Notes: generated from the letters alone by a model not told the origin. Positions 43,650-54,470 are shown, numbered from the stretch's first letter. The stretch: 64,000 bases of DNA from Rugalucina vietnamica (GCA_964017185.1 OZ024869.1:60786761-60850760); one strand, 5' to 3'. Numbers and translations: made by a program.

Positions 43650-45790
43650 CTGTAGACCACTGAAAGTGGTATCAATTTATAGCTTATACACATGCCTTGC
43701 ATTAATTGGTGTTATTTTGCAAATTATAATTTAATTTGAATATTCATAAATATTAATGCAAACATTGAAAGCAATTGGAAAAAGTAAGTCTGTTAGAACT
43801 TCATAACTAAATTAATTTCAGTTCAAACCATATCATGATATGTTGCTATGGCATCAGTGATACTTCTGAACAAGAGAGTACATTAATTGTGCCGTAAAAG
43901 AAAAGTGTCTCATTTCGATATCATGAATATTAAAAAAAAGACTAAACTCCTATCCATTTATGCATTGACTTGTGATACTTATACCTTCATACTTCCGAAA
44001 GTACATCACTGAAGCATTTTGATGGTTAGAGGTACCTCCTTCGTGCAAAAAAGAAAGAGAGAAAAAACAACAACATAAATTCTGCAAAAGTACATGTGGA
44101 TAATGCATATGTTCATGGTTTCCATAGCAAACCATACTGCAGTTCCAAAGAATAAAACGAATAAATAATTACGCACATTCAAATACTAACATTGTCAACA
44201 TATTATTACTATTAATTTTAAAATGCTTCGGGTCAGTCAGATTTTTAACCAAATCTGTATTCAATATGCAAAATATGAAAAGGTACAAGTAGGCAAAGAT
44301 CAGGAACTTTGCATATTGTTGAATATTGATGAAAACACAAGTGCTTCATCAGAAATTGACGAATATAATTAAAAAGGTATAAATTGCCTTAAAGAAGTAA
44401 ATGTACCTGCATGTACATCGCACTTGTCCAATATCATCAATACCATACACTGTCAACTTTATGCTAAGCCATTGTTGGTTATGCAAGATTTCTAATTTGC
44501 ATAAACATGAATATTAATGAAAACTTTGTCTGCTATAGAATATTGAACGAGCAAGAAATATTGAACTAAAAAATATTCGTAAACAAAAGTTTTCACACTG
44601 TGCAAATTATCTATTTTGAATACCATGAATATGCAAATCATCTAATTTGCATATTAATGATTATTTGTGATTATTCACCAAAGCGATTATTTATGATTAT
44701 TCACCAAAGTAATCAAATTAGTCATAATTAAAAACTGTAACAAAGCAAAGTCTAGGATTCGACAGATACTACACGGGGTAGATCATTTAGCTCTGACTTA
44801 AATGGATAGACAGATAGACTGATTGATGCCCTTGATTTGATAGCTTCGTGAATATGCAAATGTTCACATACATCCATTATATATTATGTCATGCAAATCG
44901 CATTACTAATTAACGACAACTTGCTACAATGCAGGTGTTTGACTGAATTAAATATGTTTACGGTTTTATTTTTTTTTTCTTTCAATATCTTATTTTAGAT
45001 CAATATTCATGAATATGCAAACATACTTAAGTTCATACAGGCCCCATGTAAGAATAGTCAAATTATATTACTGACCAACAACAACATGCTACAAAGATTG
45101 TTTTTAATTGAAAAAAGTAGGTTGAAATATTTAAGCTGATGACTTATATCAAATTTTATCTCAATTTCTTTTTCTTTTTTGCTTATCATTATTTACATGA
45201 AAATCAATACCGTGAATATGCAAAGTTTGCAAACTAGATTCATGTTACATAGTACTTTGAATGATAAGACAGTCAAGTTGTACAAATGGTCAATGACAAC
45301 TTGCAACAGTTATGATGAGTGGAATATTTACGGATTTTAATGAGTTCCCCCCTCAATCTCCAATGTGCTTTTATTTGACATTCATGAATATTCAAGCTGG
45401 ATGATTTTCATATTGGGCCATTGCAGGTTAGGAAATTTTAAACTGTATAACCAATGGACAACAACAATCCACAGTGATGATTTGTGAATGAAATTAGTAT
45501 ACCTAAGAAGTTTATTGACTTTTCTCTTAATTTCTTATGTTTCTATAAATATTCATGAACTTGCAAATGCGCTAATTTCCATATAGTGGCATATTACATG
45601 TTAGGACATGCCAAGTTGTATTACTTATCGATATGATGCTACATTGAATGTTTATAATTGAAGTAAGGTTTTTATTTATATATTTTCTATTATGATTCTA
45701 TCAATATTCACGAATATGCAGATTAGATGAATATGTAAATTAGATAATTTATACAAGTTGCCATTGAGTGAAACGGCTGACCATAAGCCT
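43650..45790. repeat. Degenerate satellite-like array, monomer ~160-220 bp
   Basis: The landmark ATTCATGAATATGCAAA and variants recur near 44627, 44850, 45011, 45213, 45385, 45556 and 45713. Earlier, weaker copies lie at about 43740, 44320 and 44510. Between landmarks, GACATGCCAAGTTGTATTAC-like and GACAACATGCTACA-like blocks recur in the same order. Monomers are strongly diverged. The copy of the GTACAAGTAGGC motif at 44282-44306 lies within it. Confidence 0.65.
44282..44306 (+). repeat. Dispersed GTACAAGTAGGCAAAGATCA motif
   Basis: A 25 bp match to the 4034 copy (to ...CAGGAA), embedded in the degenerate satellite array. The sequence after CAGGAA is unrelated to the other copies. Confidence 0.7.
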
Positions 45791-46068
45791 TAACATGATA
45801 CCATGTATAGTGAGCAAGGATAATTAGTCACTAAGTTGTGATTGCTTTTGTAGGTATACCCCCATATTCAAAACTAATATTTGTGGTTGCCGATCTGGCA
45901 CAACCGCATGTCGTGACTGGGTTGACCCCATATATTGGAGATACTATAGCGAAAGTTTGGTCATTAGTTGTGTAGTATCCATAACTTGTACTTTACCTGG
46001 TGCCTTATAGCAAAGTAGGGTGAACCTTAATGTGCTGGAAGAAATATACAATATAATACTATAATGTT

Positions 46069-46199
46069 ATTAATCAAGTAATTTCGTATTGGCCCAGTTA
46101 CAGGCCCGAGGTCTGCTGTATTGGCCTGAGGCGGAGCCGAGGGCTAATACAGCTGGCCGAGGACCTGTAACTGGGCCAATACGAAATTACTTGATTAAT
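46069..46199. repeat. Perfect 36 bp-arm hairpin with GC-rich apex
   Basis: The left arm ATTAATCAAGTAATTTCGTA...TTGGCCCAGTTACAGG is exactly complementary to 46164-46199. Inner arms CTGTATTGGCC/GGCTAATACAG extend the pairing, and the apex reads GAGGCGGAGCCGAGGG. Related TATTGGCCCAGTTT phrases recur at 46960-47030. Confidence 0.9.
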
Positions 46200-46522
46200 G
46201 GCAATTTTATTAATTAACTTTTCTATTTGAATTGTGCTCTTTGACAAAGTGCACAACGCAATGGATAAAAATATTAGACACATGCATGTACATGCACAAA
46301 AATATAACAATCGTCCTCTTCTGCTTTAAACACTGAAGCCACGAGTAGAGATGCCTACAAACTAAGAGAATTTTCTGATAAAATCTCGAGTGCAGGCCAC
46401 TGCATGATCCAGTCTCATCGAAACACTGCGAAATTCGTGATAGCTAGTAAACACTTGAGGAGGAAGAAGGCCAATGAACATAATAACAATGTATTTTAAG
46501 ATCTTTTAACTATTTAGCTAAA

Positions 46523-46526
<4 letters not shown>

Positions 46527-46572
<46 letters not shown>

Positions 46573-46574
46573 AA

Positions 46575-46633
<59 letters not shown>

Positions 46634-46634
46634 C
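46527..46634. repeat. (AAAT)n microsatellite
   Basis: About 108 nt of AAAT/AATA repeats with one phase slip. Confidence 0.95.
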
Positions 46635-46959
46635 ATTTCATAAGATAAAACAAAGTCAACAAACGCCTTTGAGACTTGGCGAGCCGGAGTAAAATGCCTA
46701 CAAACCTTGTGTTTTCATATAAGATTGACTAGACCTCTCAGCTAGATCTAGATACAAAATAAACCAAGCTTGCCGTCTGAATTCCGTTTTTTCCTTTTTA
46801 TTAGCGATAACTGTTGAAGATTATTTCTACTTCTATAAATGCAACTGCAGTGTAAGCTTATGTTATATATACAAATGCAGTTTTTAAGCGGCGAAACGGA
46901 GGAAAACATGGCTGCCATTTTCTTTTGAAAAAGAACGTCGAATGACGTCATTTTCATAT

Positions 46960-47035
46960 TGGCCTTGTTTCTGTATTGGCCTTGTTTTTCTCGTATTGGC
47001 CCAGTTTTTCTCGTATTGGCCCAGTTTGTCATCCG
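46960..47035 (+). repeat. Tandem TATTGGCC repeats
   Basis: Four spaced units of the form (CG)TATTGGCC(C/T)(A/T)GTTT lie in 75 nt. They repeat the stem of the hairpin at 46069, so 46069-47040 is probably one element. Confidence 0.6.
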
Positions 47036-47040
47036 TCTGA

Positions 47041-47836
47041 TGCGGGCTGATTTGGTGATACAAATACTAATATTTATGTAGTTAATTAATAAAAGTTGCT
47101 ATGTAAACAACGTTTTTGTTCATAACATAGTAAGTAAGTGCGTCTTTGAAAAATTTCGAATTGTATTTCGGGGGTCTCAATCAACAATTTATCACCCATC
47201 AGAAAATGTCTTTGGGTGCTGGGTGGAAATAATTGGCACTAGGCCTTATGATAATGGCTTCTTACTTTGAGTGAAATGCAAGTATTCTGCCGAGCAATTT
47301 TTAAAGAATTAGGTATGAGTCAAGCTAAATACCAAAAGTATTTCCATATTTTGTGTAATCTTCTATGAAAGTATCTTTTTGGTATTTCGCTGGGCTCAAT
47401 GTAAACTTCTCTGTAAAACCAAATGGTAATTTTCCTACTTTTGCTCATATTGGAGGCCATTTTGTGTTACTTTAGCATAAATGACATCAAATCAATATTA
47501 GATCAAAACACTTGGATCATTAATCTATTAAAATATGCCGGATAAAATGCTGGGCAGCAACTTTTATTGTTTCGCTTTTAGGTAGGCCAGAAAAAAACCT
47601 CTTAATGCACGCCCCCTCCCTTTGATCACTTAGGCTTTACAATGGGGGAAATGGGGAAACGTTTGAATTTTTCAGAAAGTTTTGTAGCATACAGCCTGAA
47701 AGTTGATAGCTATAGACCCTACTGTCATATGCTTGACAGGTGTAAATCAGCCAATACGTTCACGGCAACTGGTCTGCATGTCATGTCATATACATGCACG
47801 TATGATGCTAATGATGATTATGCTTCTTGGTTTCAG
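47041..47836. other. Intron sequence before exon 47837
   Basis: AT-rich. 47640-47720 (GGGGAAATGGGGAAACG, GCATACAGCCTGAAAGTTGA) resembles a worn internal part of the AGCTCACC element. A frame that opens at 47642 and runs into the exon is in the exon's phase by coincidence, and the TTGGTTTCAG acceptor divides the two. Confidence 0.4.
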
Positions 47837-47923
47837 ATAGCCTTTCAACACTGTCAAAACCTAGCGGCTTATCAGTTAGAAAGCGTTGAGAAAACAATGA
47901 GAGACTTCAACACAACTGCAGAG
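47837..47923 (+). CDS. Coding exon of a coiled-coil-like protein gene
   Basis: An 87 nt, 29-codon phase-0/phase-0 exon. Acceptor GCTTCTTGGTTTCAG, donor GTAAAT. It reads IAFQHCQNLAAYQLESVEKT and continues to FNTTAE: helical and amphipathic, in line with the upstream coiled-coil exons. Phase 0 on both sides matches the exons ending at 11661 and starting at 51312. Unseen small exons could still lie in the 36 kb intron before it. Confidence 0.6.
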
Positions 47924-49698
47924 GTAAATGCTGGTACCTTAAACATAAAATTAGTAAAATAGAAACGCAGTCATATACATGTACTAGAGTTATTCAAAAA
48001 GTAACGATAATGGATCCATATCTCGGATAGAATCATTAGACTTGAGTTAATTTGCTATACGTGAAAGTATATATTATATATTCACGCTGAAAAGTGTGTG
48101 CTTTTCCTATGGCTACATTTGACACCAAGATAAAACACTACTGACAATCACGTGGTATTGTATACATACAGACGGATAAATGATCGGTGACAAACACTGC
48201 AACTGAAGTTACACTGAAGGAGAAAAATTCGAGTTTTCTCCTACAGCGTTTCTTCTACTGACTGACAGATAGGTGCAGTCAATAACACACCGTACAACCG
48301 ACTGACGGGAAGACAGATTACTGACTAGAAGACAGATCAAGTGAAACTTGTTGGAAAGAGGGTAGGTAAAGATTTCTTGTTTGTAAAAATCAAAAACTGA
48401 ATCTGATGCGCCCTGACGTTGATGGAGAAAGTCTTTGGTGTTTGGGAATACTGTAGCAGCAACCATAATTTATTTCGTACCCATATAAGACTGCTGTCAA
48501 TCCATGGCAATTTTTTTTTCAGAATTTTTTTATAATTTTCTTTTTTTCTGCTCCTTCCTTATGTCTACAAAGCAAAACAGATAACTTTCAATTACACACC
48601 CTTAAACTATAGCTATTCAGCAAGAATTGTGCCAAATTTATCCTGCAACTTTGTTTAATAAACGAATTGTAAGCGCATGAAGAGACCTAGTGTCCACAAA
48701 ATTGATAACTCTACTGACGGATCACTTTACACATGGATGTAAAGGAAGCCAGATCAGAGAATCTTAATGATAACAATGAAGACAGATTTTTATTTCAGTT
48801 TGTCTCCAGGAAAAGAGTATTATGGATGCTATTAGCACTGACAATGCTTATAAAACTGTTCTATTCTTACTTCTGATCGGTTTACTAGTATCTTGCATCT
48901 ATACACTGACATTCAGACCATTCTTTTGTTGTGTTTTTATTTACTGTTTCTTTCAACAAGCGAAAATCTGTTATTATTATTTTTCTTCAACTGTCCGGTT
49001 TATCTCTCGTGAGAACTGTTTGTATATGTATATTTTTATGTATATCTTATGGCAGAGTAGTTTTTACTGACTTTTGAGTTATTTTAAGTGTCCTGCAAGG
49101 TGTGTGGACGTGCCCAAACACAGTAACTGTTGTCAAAGTTGTGTATTGACATTTTGTGATCAATAGTTACAGAGCCTTAAACGCTGTTGTTATTTCACTC
49201 TGACACTTTATGTTTAGTTACATTGCGGTGATACGCCTACTACTGTATATGTATGTTTCTATTGTTGAAAAGGCAAACAAATGCTTACTTTAACCAAATA
49301 ACGAATTTATTTTAAACGAATTGTAAGCGCATGAAGAGACCTAGTGTCCACAAAATTGATAACTCTACTGACAGATCACTTTACAAATGGATGTAAAGGA
49401 AGCCAGATCAGAGATATGAAGGCTAAGATTTGAAGGCTAAAGTGCAAATTGAGAATTCGAGAACAAAGTTATTTGGTTAAAGTAAGCATTTGTTTGCCTT
49501 TTCAACAATAGAAGCATACATATACAGTAGTAGGCGTATCACCGCAATGTAACTAAACATAAAAATTCAGAGTGAAATAACAACAGCGTTTAAGGCTCTG
49601 TAACTATTGATCACAAAATGTCAATACACAACTTTGACAACAGTTACTGTTTTGGGCATGTCCACACACCTTGCAGGACACTTAAAATAACTCAAAAG

Positions 49699-50001
49699 TC
49701 AGTAAAAACTACTCTGCCATAAGATATACATAAAAATATACATATACAAACAGTTCTCACGAGAGATAAACCGGCCAGTTACAGAAAAATAATAATAGAT
49801 TTTCGCTTGTTGAAAGAAACAGTAAATAAAAACACAACAAGAGAATGGTCTGAATGTCAGTGTATAAATGCAAAATAAACCGATCAGAAGTAAGAATAGA
49901 ACAGTTTTATTAGCATCTCTTTTCCTGGAGACAAACTGAAATGAAAATCTGTCCTCATTGTTATCTTTAGGATTCTCTGATCTGGCTTCCTTTACATCCA
50001 T
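49699..50001 (-). CDS. 100-codon frame in the right arm of the foldback element
   Basis: It starts MDVKEARSENPKDNNEDRFS, an acidic and basic N-terminus. A hydrophobic stretch TVLFLLLIGLFCIYTLTF, which could be a membrane segment, comes next, and then a Cys/Tyr/Phe-rich tail. The left arm carries the same N-terminus and hydrophobic part on the plus strand (about 48733-49070), but a ~25 nt insertion shifts its frame. Presence in both arms is explained by the inverted repeat and is not evidence for selection. The family is unknown and it may be non-coding. Confidence 0.25.
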   Translation of the reverse strand: MDVKEARSENPKDNNEDRFSFQFVSRKRDANKTVLFLLLIGLFCIYTLTFRPFSCCVFIYCFFQQAKIYYYFSVTGRFISRENCLYMYIFMYILWQSSFY

Positions 50002-50484
50002 TTGTAAAGTGATCTGTCAGTAGAGTTATCAATTTTGTGGACACTAGGTCTCTTCACGCGCTTACACTTCGTTTATTAAACAGAGTTGCAGGGTAAAATT
50101 TGGCACAATCCTTGCTGAATAGCTATAGTTTAAGGGTGTGTAATTGAAAGTTATATGTTTTGCTTTGTAGACATAAGGCAGGAGCAGAAAAAAAGAAAAT
50201 TATAAAAAATTCGGAAAAAATAATTTTCATGGATTGACAGCAGTCTTATTTGGGCACGAAATAAATTATGGTTGCTGCTACAGTATCCCCAAACACCAAA
50301 GACTTTCTCCATCAACGTCAGGGCGCAACAGATTCAGTTTTTGATTTTTACAAATAAGAAATCTTTACCTACCCTCTTTCCAACAAGTCTCACTTTATCT
50401 GTCTTCCAGTCAGTAATCTGTCTTCCTGTCAGTCAGCTGTACGGTGTGAATAAAGAAATTGAACATCGAAAGAAAGAAGCATAT

Positions 50485-50591
50485 GAAATCCCGGTAATTT
50501 CGTTTTCGCAAACATTTAAATGTTATTGTGTTGGAAGCACTATATGTTCATGGGGCGGAAGTGTTTGCGAAAACGTAATAACCTGGATTTC
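50485..50591. mobile_element. 107 bp MITE with ~30 bp terminal inverted repeats
   Basis: The left end GAAATCCCGGTAATTTCGTT...TTCGCAAACA is mirrored by TGTTTGCGAAAACG...GGATTTC at the right. It is present only in the right arm of the foldback element, so it inserted after the arms formed. Confidence 0.75.
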
Positions 50592-50949
50592 TTATAATAC
50601 TTCCATTCAATAAATTTTCAACTTCTGCTTGGACTGCGCCTATCTATCAGTCAATAGAGTAAATGATATAGGAGAAAACCCGAATTTTTCATCTCAACTT
50701 CGGGCAGAATTGCATTGTGCGTCACCGATCATTTATCGGTTTGTATGTATACCAGCTTATCAGCTGTGAATATAAGACTGCTGAAATGTCCATTGTCGCA
50801 AACAACCTATATATTATAACACAGTTTTGTTAAGGGCTAGGGTAAGTAAAACATGCACAATAGTAACGTGGACAGTCTTAGCAGTGGTTTCTGATAATTT
50901 TAAATGATAGCATAAATGGCACACAAAACAACTGTGTCATTTAATTAGA

Positions 50950-51092
50950 CCAATTTCTGGACTTTCTCTTGGATCCATATTTTTCGGCAAAGATCGGAAA
51001 TGGTGTATGAACGGAAGCTGGACGGATAGACGGGCGACGTATCATCTGGTATAGTATAAGCACATCTTGTGAGCCGTCAACTCAGGTGAGCC
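50950..51092 (-). mobile_element. AGCTCACC-element end, reverse orientation
   Basis: GTATGAACGGAAGCTGGACG, then AGCACATCTTGTGAGCCGTC and AACTCAGGTGAGCC, correspond to the family terminus. Only about 140 bp is recognisable. Confidence 0.55.
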
Positions 51093-51311
51093 TTTTATCA
51101 TTTGATGTTTTAGAATTTTTGTAAGTATGCAGGTATGAAAATTATTAAGGAGCTACCATTAATACTTTTCGTGACAGGAAATGTCAATGAAAATGCTGCC
51201 TGAGAAACTGATACGCTGTGTCAAGACGCAATATGTTAACGCTGCCTAAGTCTGTGTGCTCCAGCTATAGTAGTATCTTTATTAATTACTCGGTGTTTTG
51301 CTTTGTTTTAG

Positions 51312-51395
51312 TCACAAGGAGGAAAGGAATTTCTGTCATATTTAAAAACACAGAGGCGGATGAGGTATCCTTACAACGTTGAATCTATAAGAACA
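51312..51395 (+). CDS. Coding exon of a coiled-coil-like protein gene
   Basis: An 84 nt, 28-codon exon. Acceptor TTTGCTTTGTTTTAG, consensus donor GTAAGT, phase 0 on both sides. It encodes SQGGKEFLSYLKTQRRMRYP and then YNVESIRT. Arg- and Tyr-rich and not obviously coiled coil. It joins in phase to the exons at 47923 and 52314. Confidence 0.65.
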
Positions 51396-51825
51396 GTAAG
51401 TAACATTCTTTTCCACATTTTAATAGTTCATTTTCAATAAGTAAATTAACAAAGCTAGTCAGTACATGGTAGGGGAGCGGACGTCATGTTATGCACTGGA
51501 GGAATCCGTTACCTGCTGTATTGATTATCTGTTTACACCCGACGAAACGTTCTCTGACGTACACGCTGATAAAATCAACATCTTGAAATATAGATGGAAA
51601 GAAAAAAAATCTATTTCATTTTTCACGGATTATATGTCAACGGAATGTGTTTATTTGAAACTGTAAATGTATTCATGAAATACTTGCCAAATAACAAAAT
51701 TGAAAGGTTAAAATGAATATATGCATTCCAGGGCAAAAATACAATTTTTTGGCAGAACATATTTTTTTTTATATTTTCGAATGAATTTGCCTAGTGCATC
51801 TCCGAAAATAAAGTTACATTGACAC

Positions 51826-51874
51826 ATACATACATACATACATACATACATACATACATACATACATACATACA
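51826..51874. repeat. (CATA)n microsatellite
   Basis: About 12 CATA units in the intron after exon 51312. The complementary strand reads (TATG)n, as in the array at 39.9-40.7 kb. Confidence 0.9.
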
Positions 51875-52215
51875 TAAAAAATGATTTTTGAAAAGGGGTA
51901 TGTTTATCAAGTAAGATTTGTATAAATCGACAAGTTTTTCCACGCGTTTTAAGCTATTGTAAGCATTTTGCCGTCGTATCCCGTCGTATTTCAAACCTCA
52001 TAATTTTTTTTCAAAAATAAATTGTCAAAGAGTTTAGATTAGAAAATTGCCAATTTCTTGATATTCAAATTATTAAATTCTAATAAATACGAGTACGTAT
52101 TATATGAAAACTACCACTTGCCGTGATCATATAGTCCCGACAATTTGTATGCTTTGAAATGTTAAGTGTTATTTCCCTTTTGGTACCAGTGGGATCTGAG
52201 TCAGAATAGGATTAT

Positions 52216-52273
52216 AGCAACCAACCAACCGAGTTGTTGCCGCGCAGCGGCAACAACGAGGTGTTGGTTGCTT
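52216..52273. repeat. GC-apex hairpin next to the last splice acceptor
   Basis: The left arm AGCAACCAAC...GTTGTTGCCGC pairs with GCGGCAACAAC...GTTGGTTGCT around a GCGCA-type apex. It ends about 40 nt before the terminal exon, immediately upstream of the pyrimidine tract TTCTGTTCTGTTCTATTCTG. Confidence 0.85.
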
Positions 52274-52313
52274 TACGATTAGAAGTTCTGTTCTGTTCTA
52301 TTCTGTTTTGCAG

Positions 52314-52400
52314 TATGAAGACGTCGATTTTTGTGAGTCATTGTACTTCCGGAAAAATATACCGCAGTCGAATTCCCGTTCCGCCAAGCGAAACCATTGA
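52314..52400 (+). CDS. Terminal coding exon of the coiled-coil-like protein gene
   Basis: The acceptor TTCTATTCTGTTTTGCAG is very strong. The exon encodes 28 residues in phase 0, beginning YEDVDFCESLYFRKNIPQSN and ending in the basic tail SRSAKRNH, followed by TGA at 52398. AATAAA signals follow at 52409 and 52441, marking the probable 3' end. The product's C-terminus is thus short, polar and basic. No known domain is recognised. Confidence 0.65.
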   Translation, partial: YEDVDFCESLYFRKNIPQSNSRSAKRNH

Positions 52401-52408
52401 ATCTTACA

Positions 52409-52446
52409 AATAAAAATATGCTAGAGTTGTGATAGTTGAAAATAAA
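52409..52446 (+). terminator. Polyadenylation signals
   Basis: AATAAA at 52409-52414 and again at 52441-52446, just after the stop codon at 52398. The first is so close to the stop that the 3'UTR would be very short, so the second may be used instead. Confidence 0.45.
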
Positions 52447-53219
52447 ATTATACAAGAACATACAAACGCTCGAAAACTGCGTTTGAAATGCAAAACATGT
52501 ATTTCTTTACTTTCGTTTTATCATTATTTTTCCTCTTACAAGCTGTGGTTCATTCTCTCCGTAATTGTTGCATAGCAACAGAAATCGTTCTTCTCTAGTT
52601 GGATGGCGGGAGACAGTTGAAATGAGATAGGCTTCTGAAAAGCATAGAAATGGTTCAATGAAACTAATTTATTCATGCTGACTTAGCCAATGTTAAGCCC
52701 TGTTTAACAGCCTTAACCGGTATGACACTACTTGGTACCGCTTATTAGCACTTCGGTGATTAGTTGTCTCAAGGAAAGATAACTTTGTCAAGCGTCTTTG
52801 AAGCGAAGAAGGACTCGAAATTTCACTGTAGCCTACCTGATTCGGTTTCCTCTATGATTATTTTGGATCTGTACCTTGTTTACTGCGAGTAGGTGGACAT
52901 TGCACATGTTAAGCATTGTCAACAAAATATTTATAGTCGCTAACATACAGAAGGTGTAAATTTAACAGATAAAAAACGGTTAAACACCGGTGGGTGGGGT
53001 AGCGTAAGACGACAAGTGATCGATCAGGGACCAGTGATCGATCAGCTAGTGGTTCTCAATACGTGAAGTAAATCTTATGCTTACAAACATTAATTGGAAA
53101 GGTCCTCAGACCTTGCCACGGCAATTAGGTTGAGCTTGGGTATGCAGCTCCTATTTGGCATCCCTTAGTCCGAGGACTTGAAAATAATGCAGTTTATCTG
53201 CTAAGATTTCCAACGGTTG
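52447..53219. other. Intergenic stretch without recognised gene
   Basis: AT-rich sequence after the terminal exon. CGATCA-type motifs (GTGATCGATCAGGGACCAGT, GATCGATCAGCTAG) are clustered near 53015-53045. Otherwise nothing assignable. Confidence 0.4.
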
Positions 53220-53392
53220 GGCCCAAACTAGGCATCCTTATACTGAAACTGAGACCAAAAAGGTGGAGACAGTGCAGAAGACAGCAGCCAGGTGGACCTG
53301 CAGGCGATAGCGTAACAGGAGTAGCGTCGACGATATGTTGGATGAACTCGAGTGGCCATCCCTGGAGGACCGCGGGATGAAGTCTTCCTTAA
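53220..53392 (+). pseudogene. LINE RT C-terminal fragment, left part
   Basis: The frame reads HPYTETETKKVETVQKTAARW, then after an in-frame TAG, SSVDDMLDELEWPSLEDRGMK and SSL. The VQ..AAR....R, SSV..ML..L.W.SL.DR pattern is the standard RT C-terminal segment of CR1/jockey-like LINEs. Coding stops abruptly at TCCTTAA (53386-53392) and resumes in frame at 57980, where the same heptamer recurs. Confidence 0.7.
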
Positions 53393-54229
53393 GGTCATTG
53401 TTCTAAACACTGGCATATTTTGGCTGTTTCGAACATGTTCGGCCAGTTTTGACCATCTGATTGGAGAGAAAACAAGAATGTATTTTGCCAAAAGTTTGTC
53501 CGACTCTATTATGAATAGTTATTCTTTATTGCCAAACATCACAATTTTAATCATGCAAAGCACCAGTATGGCGTTACAAAGGATATGAAAAGTGACCAAA
53601 ACAAGCATTTTCGATAAACTTACCACCATGAATAGCTTAGGTAATCCTTTTGCACGCGAATGGCAGATTTTTTCTGCACATCACATTCCGACTGCATTAA
53701 ACAAGATATTTAACTATCCAAAAACACATTTGTTTTGAGAAAATTAGTTATGGTTAATGTAGAGCAACGTACGCGGAAAATGTAGTATATAATTTTCCTT
53801 GTGTACATGTTTTAATATTACACAACAGTTTTGAGAAAGTCCTGAACACGGGGTGCAATATACTCTTCCTCAAAAGTCCTGTCACCCTATTAGTTTTCAT
53901 TTATTGAATAAATGAAAATGCATTGTGTTCCATTTTTGTCTATTGAAATATACATGCCAAAGTCCAGTATGCCAAATGTCCCTTTCATGCAGTTCACGTT
54001 TGTTGCGTATGTGCAGTTTAAACACATTTTTTTTATAGTTACAAGGGTGCGAATGGGTGGGGATCGGGGGTGGAGGTCAGTCCATGTTAGTTGCATCCTT
54101 CGGATACAACTGAAGTCTAGAGCATCCGTGGTGTGGTAAAGCTATCTGCTATGTAATAAGTGTTTGGGAAATCGCTCTAGGGCTTCTCCGGCATATTCAT
54201 TCCAGATGAAATTTCAAATATGCCCTGTC

Positions 54230-54450
54230 TCAGTTTGAATTCTTTCGAATTGATGCTTTACATCCCAGTCAACAGCTGTCATGTAGGGACGTTGCCTCCA
54301 CTTTATGTGAATCTTGCCCAAAATGAAGACGTCCCAGTCAACAGCTAAGGTCATGTTGGGACATTGCCTCCATTTTATGGGACTCTTGCCCAAAATGAAG
54401 ATGTCATGAGTCTTTGACATCCAACATGTGCTTCAAATATAACCAGACAA
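54230..54450 (-). mobile_element. SINE-like repeat with internal duplication
   Basis: The reverse complement reads GGTTATATTTGAAGCACATG, then GTCCCATAAAATGGAGGCAA, TGTCCCAACATGACC and GACTGGGACGT. A ~57 bp section (CCATTTTATG...GTCCCAGTCAACAG) is duplicated. It matches 57505-57665 in opposite orientation. Confidence 0.6.
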
Positions 54451-54470
54451 AGCCAAAAGGGGTTATAATA

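Larger units (their letters stand above)
48160..50752. mobile_element. 2.6 kb foldback element with >1.1 kb inverted arms
   Basis: The left arm 48160-49302 and right arm 49469-50752 are reverse complements with small indels. The outer ends are TATACATACAGACGGATAAA and its mirror TTTATCGGTTTGTATGTATA. Inner ends meet at AATGCTTACTTTAACCAAAT and its complement. The 166 bp centre holds a third, partial copy (49314-49413) of an arm segment (48660-48759). The right arm is longer, mainly because of an insertion around 50440-50630 that contains a 107 bp MITE. It lies in the intron between exons 47837 and 51312. No transposase was found. Confidence 0.85.

Noticed and set aside
43650-45790. CRISPR array
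   Set aside because: The period is irregular, repeat units are diverged and A/T-rich, and the sequence is clearly eukaryotic.
47642-47836. Upstream extension of the exon at 47837 as one 106-codon gene
   Set aside because: The upstream part resembles a mobile-element interior, and a good acceptor (TTGGTTTCAG) separates it. The shared frame is coincidental.
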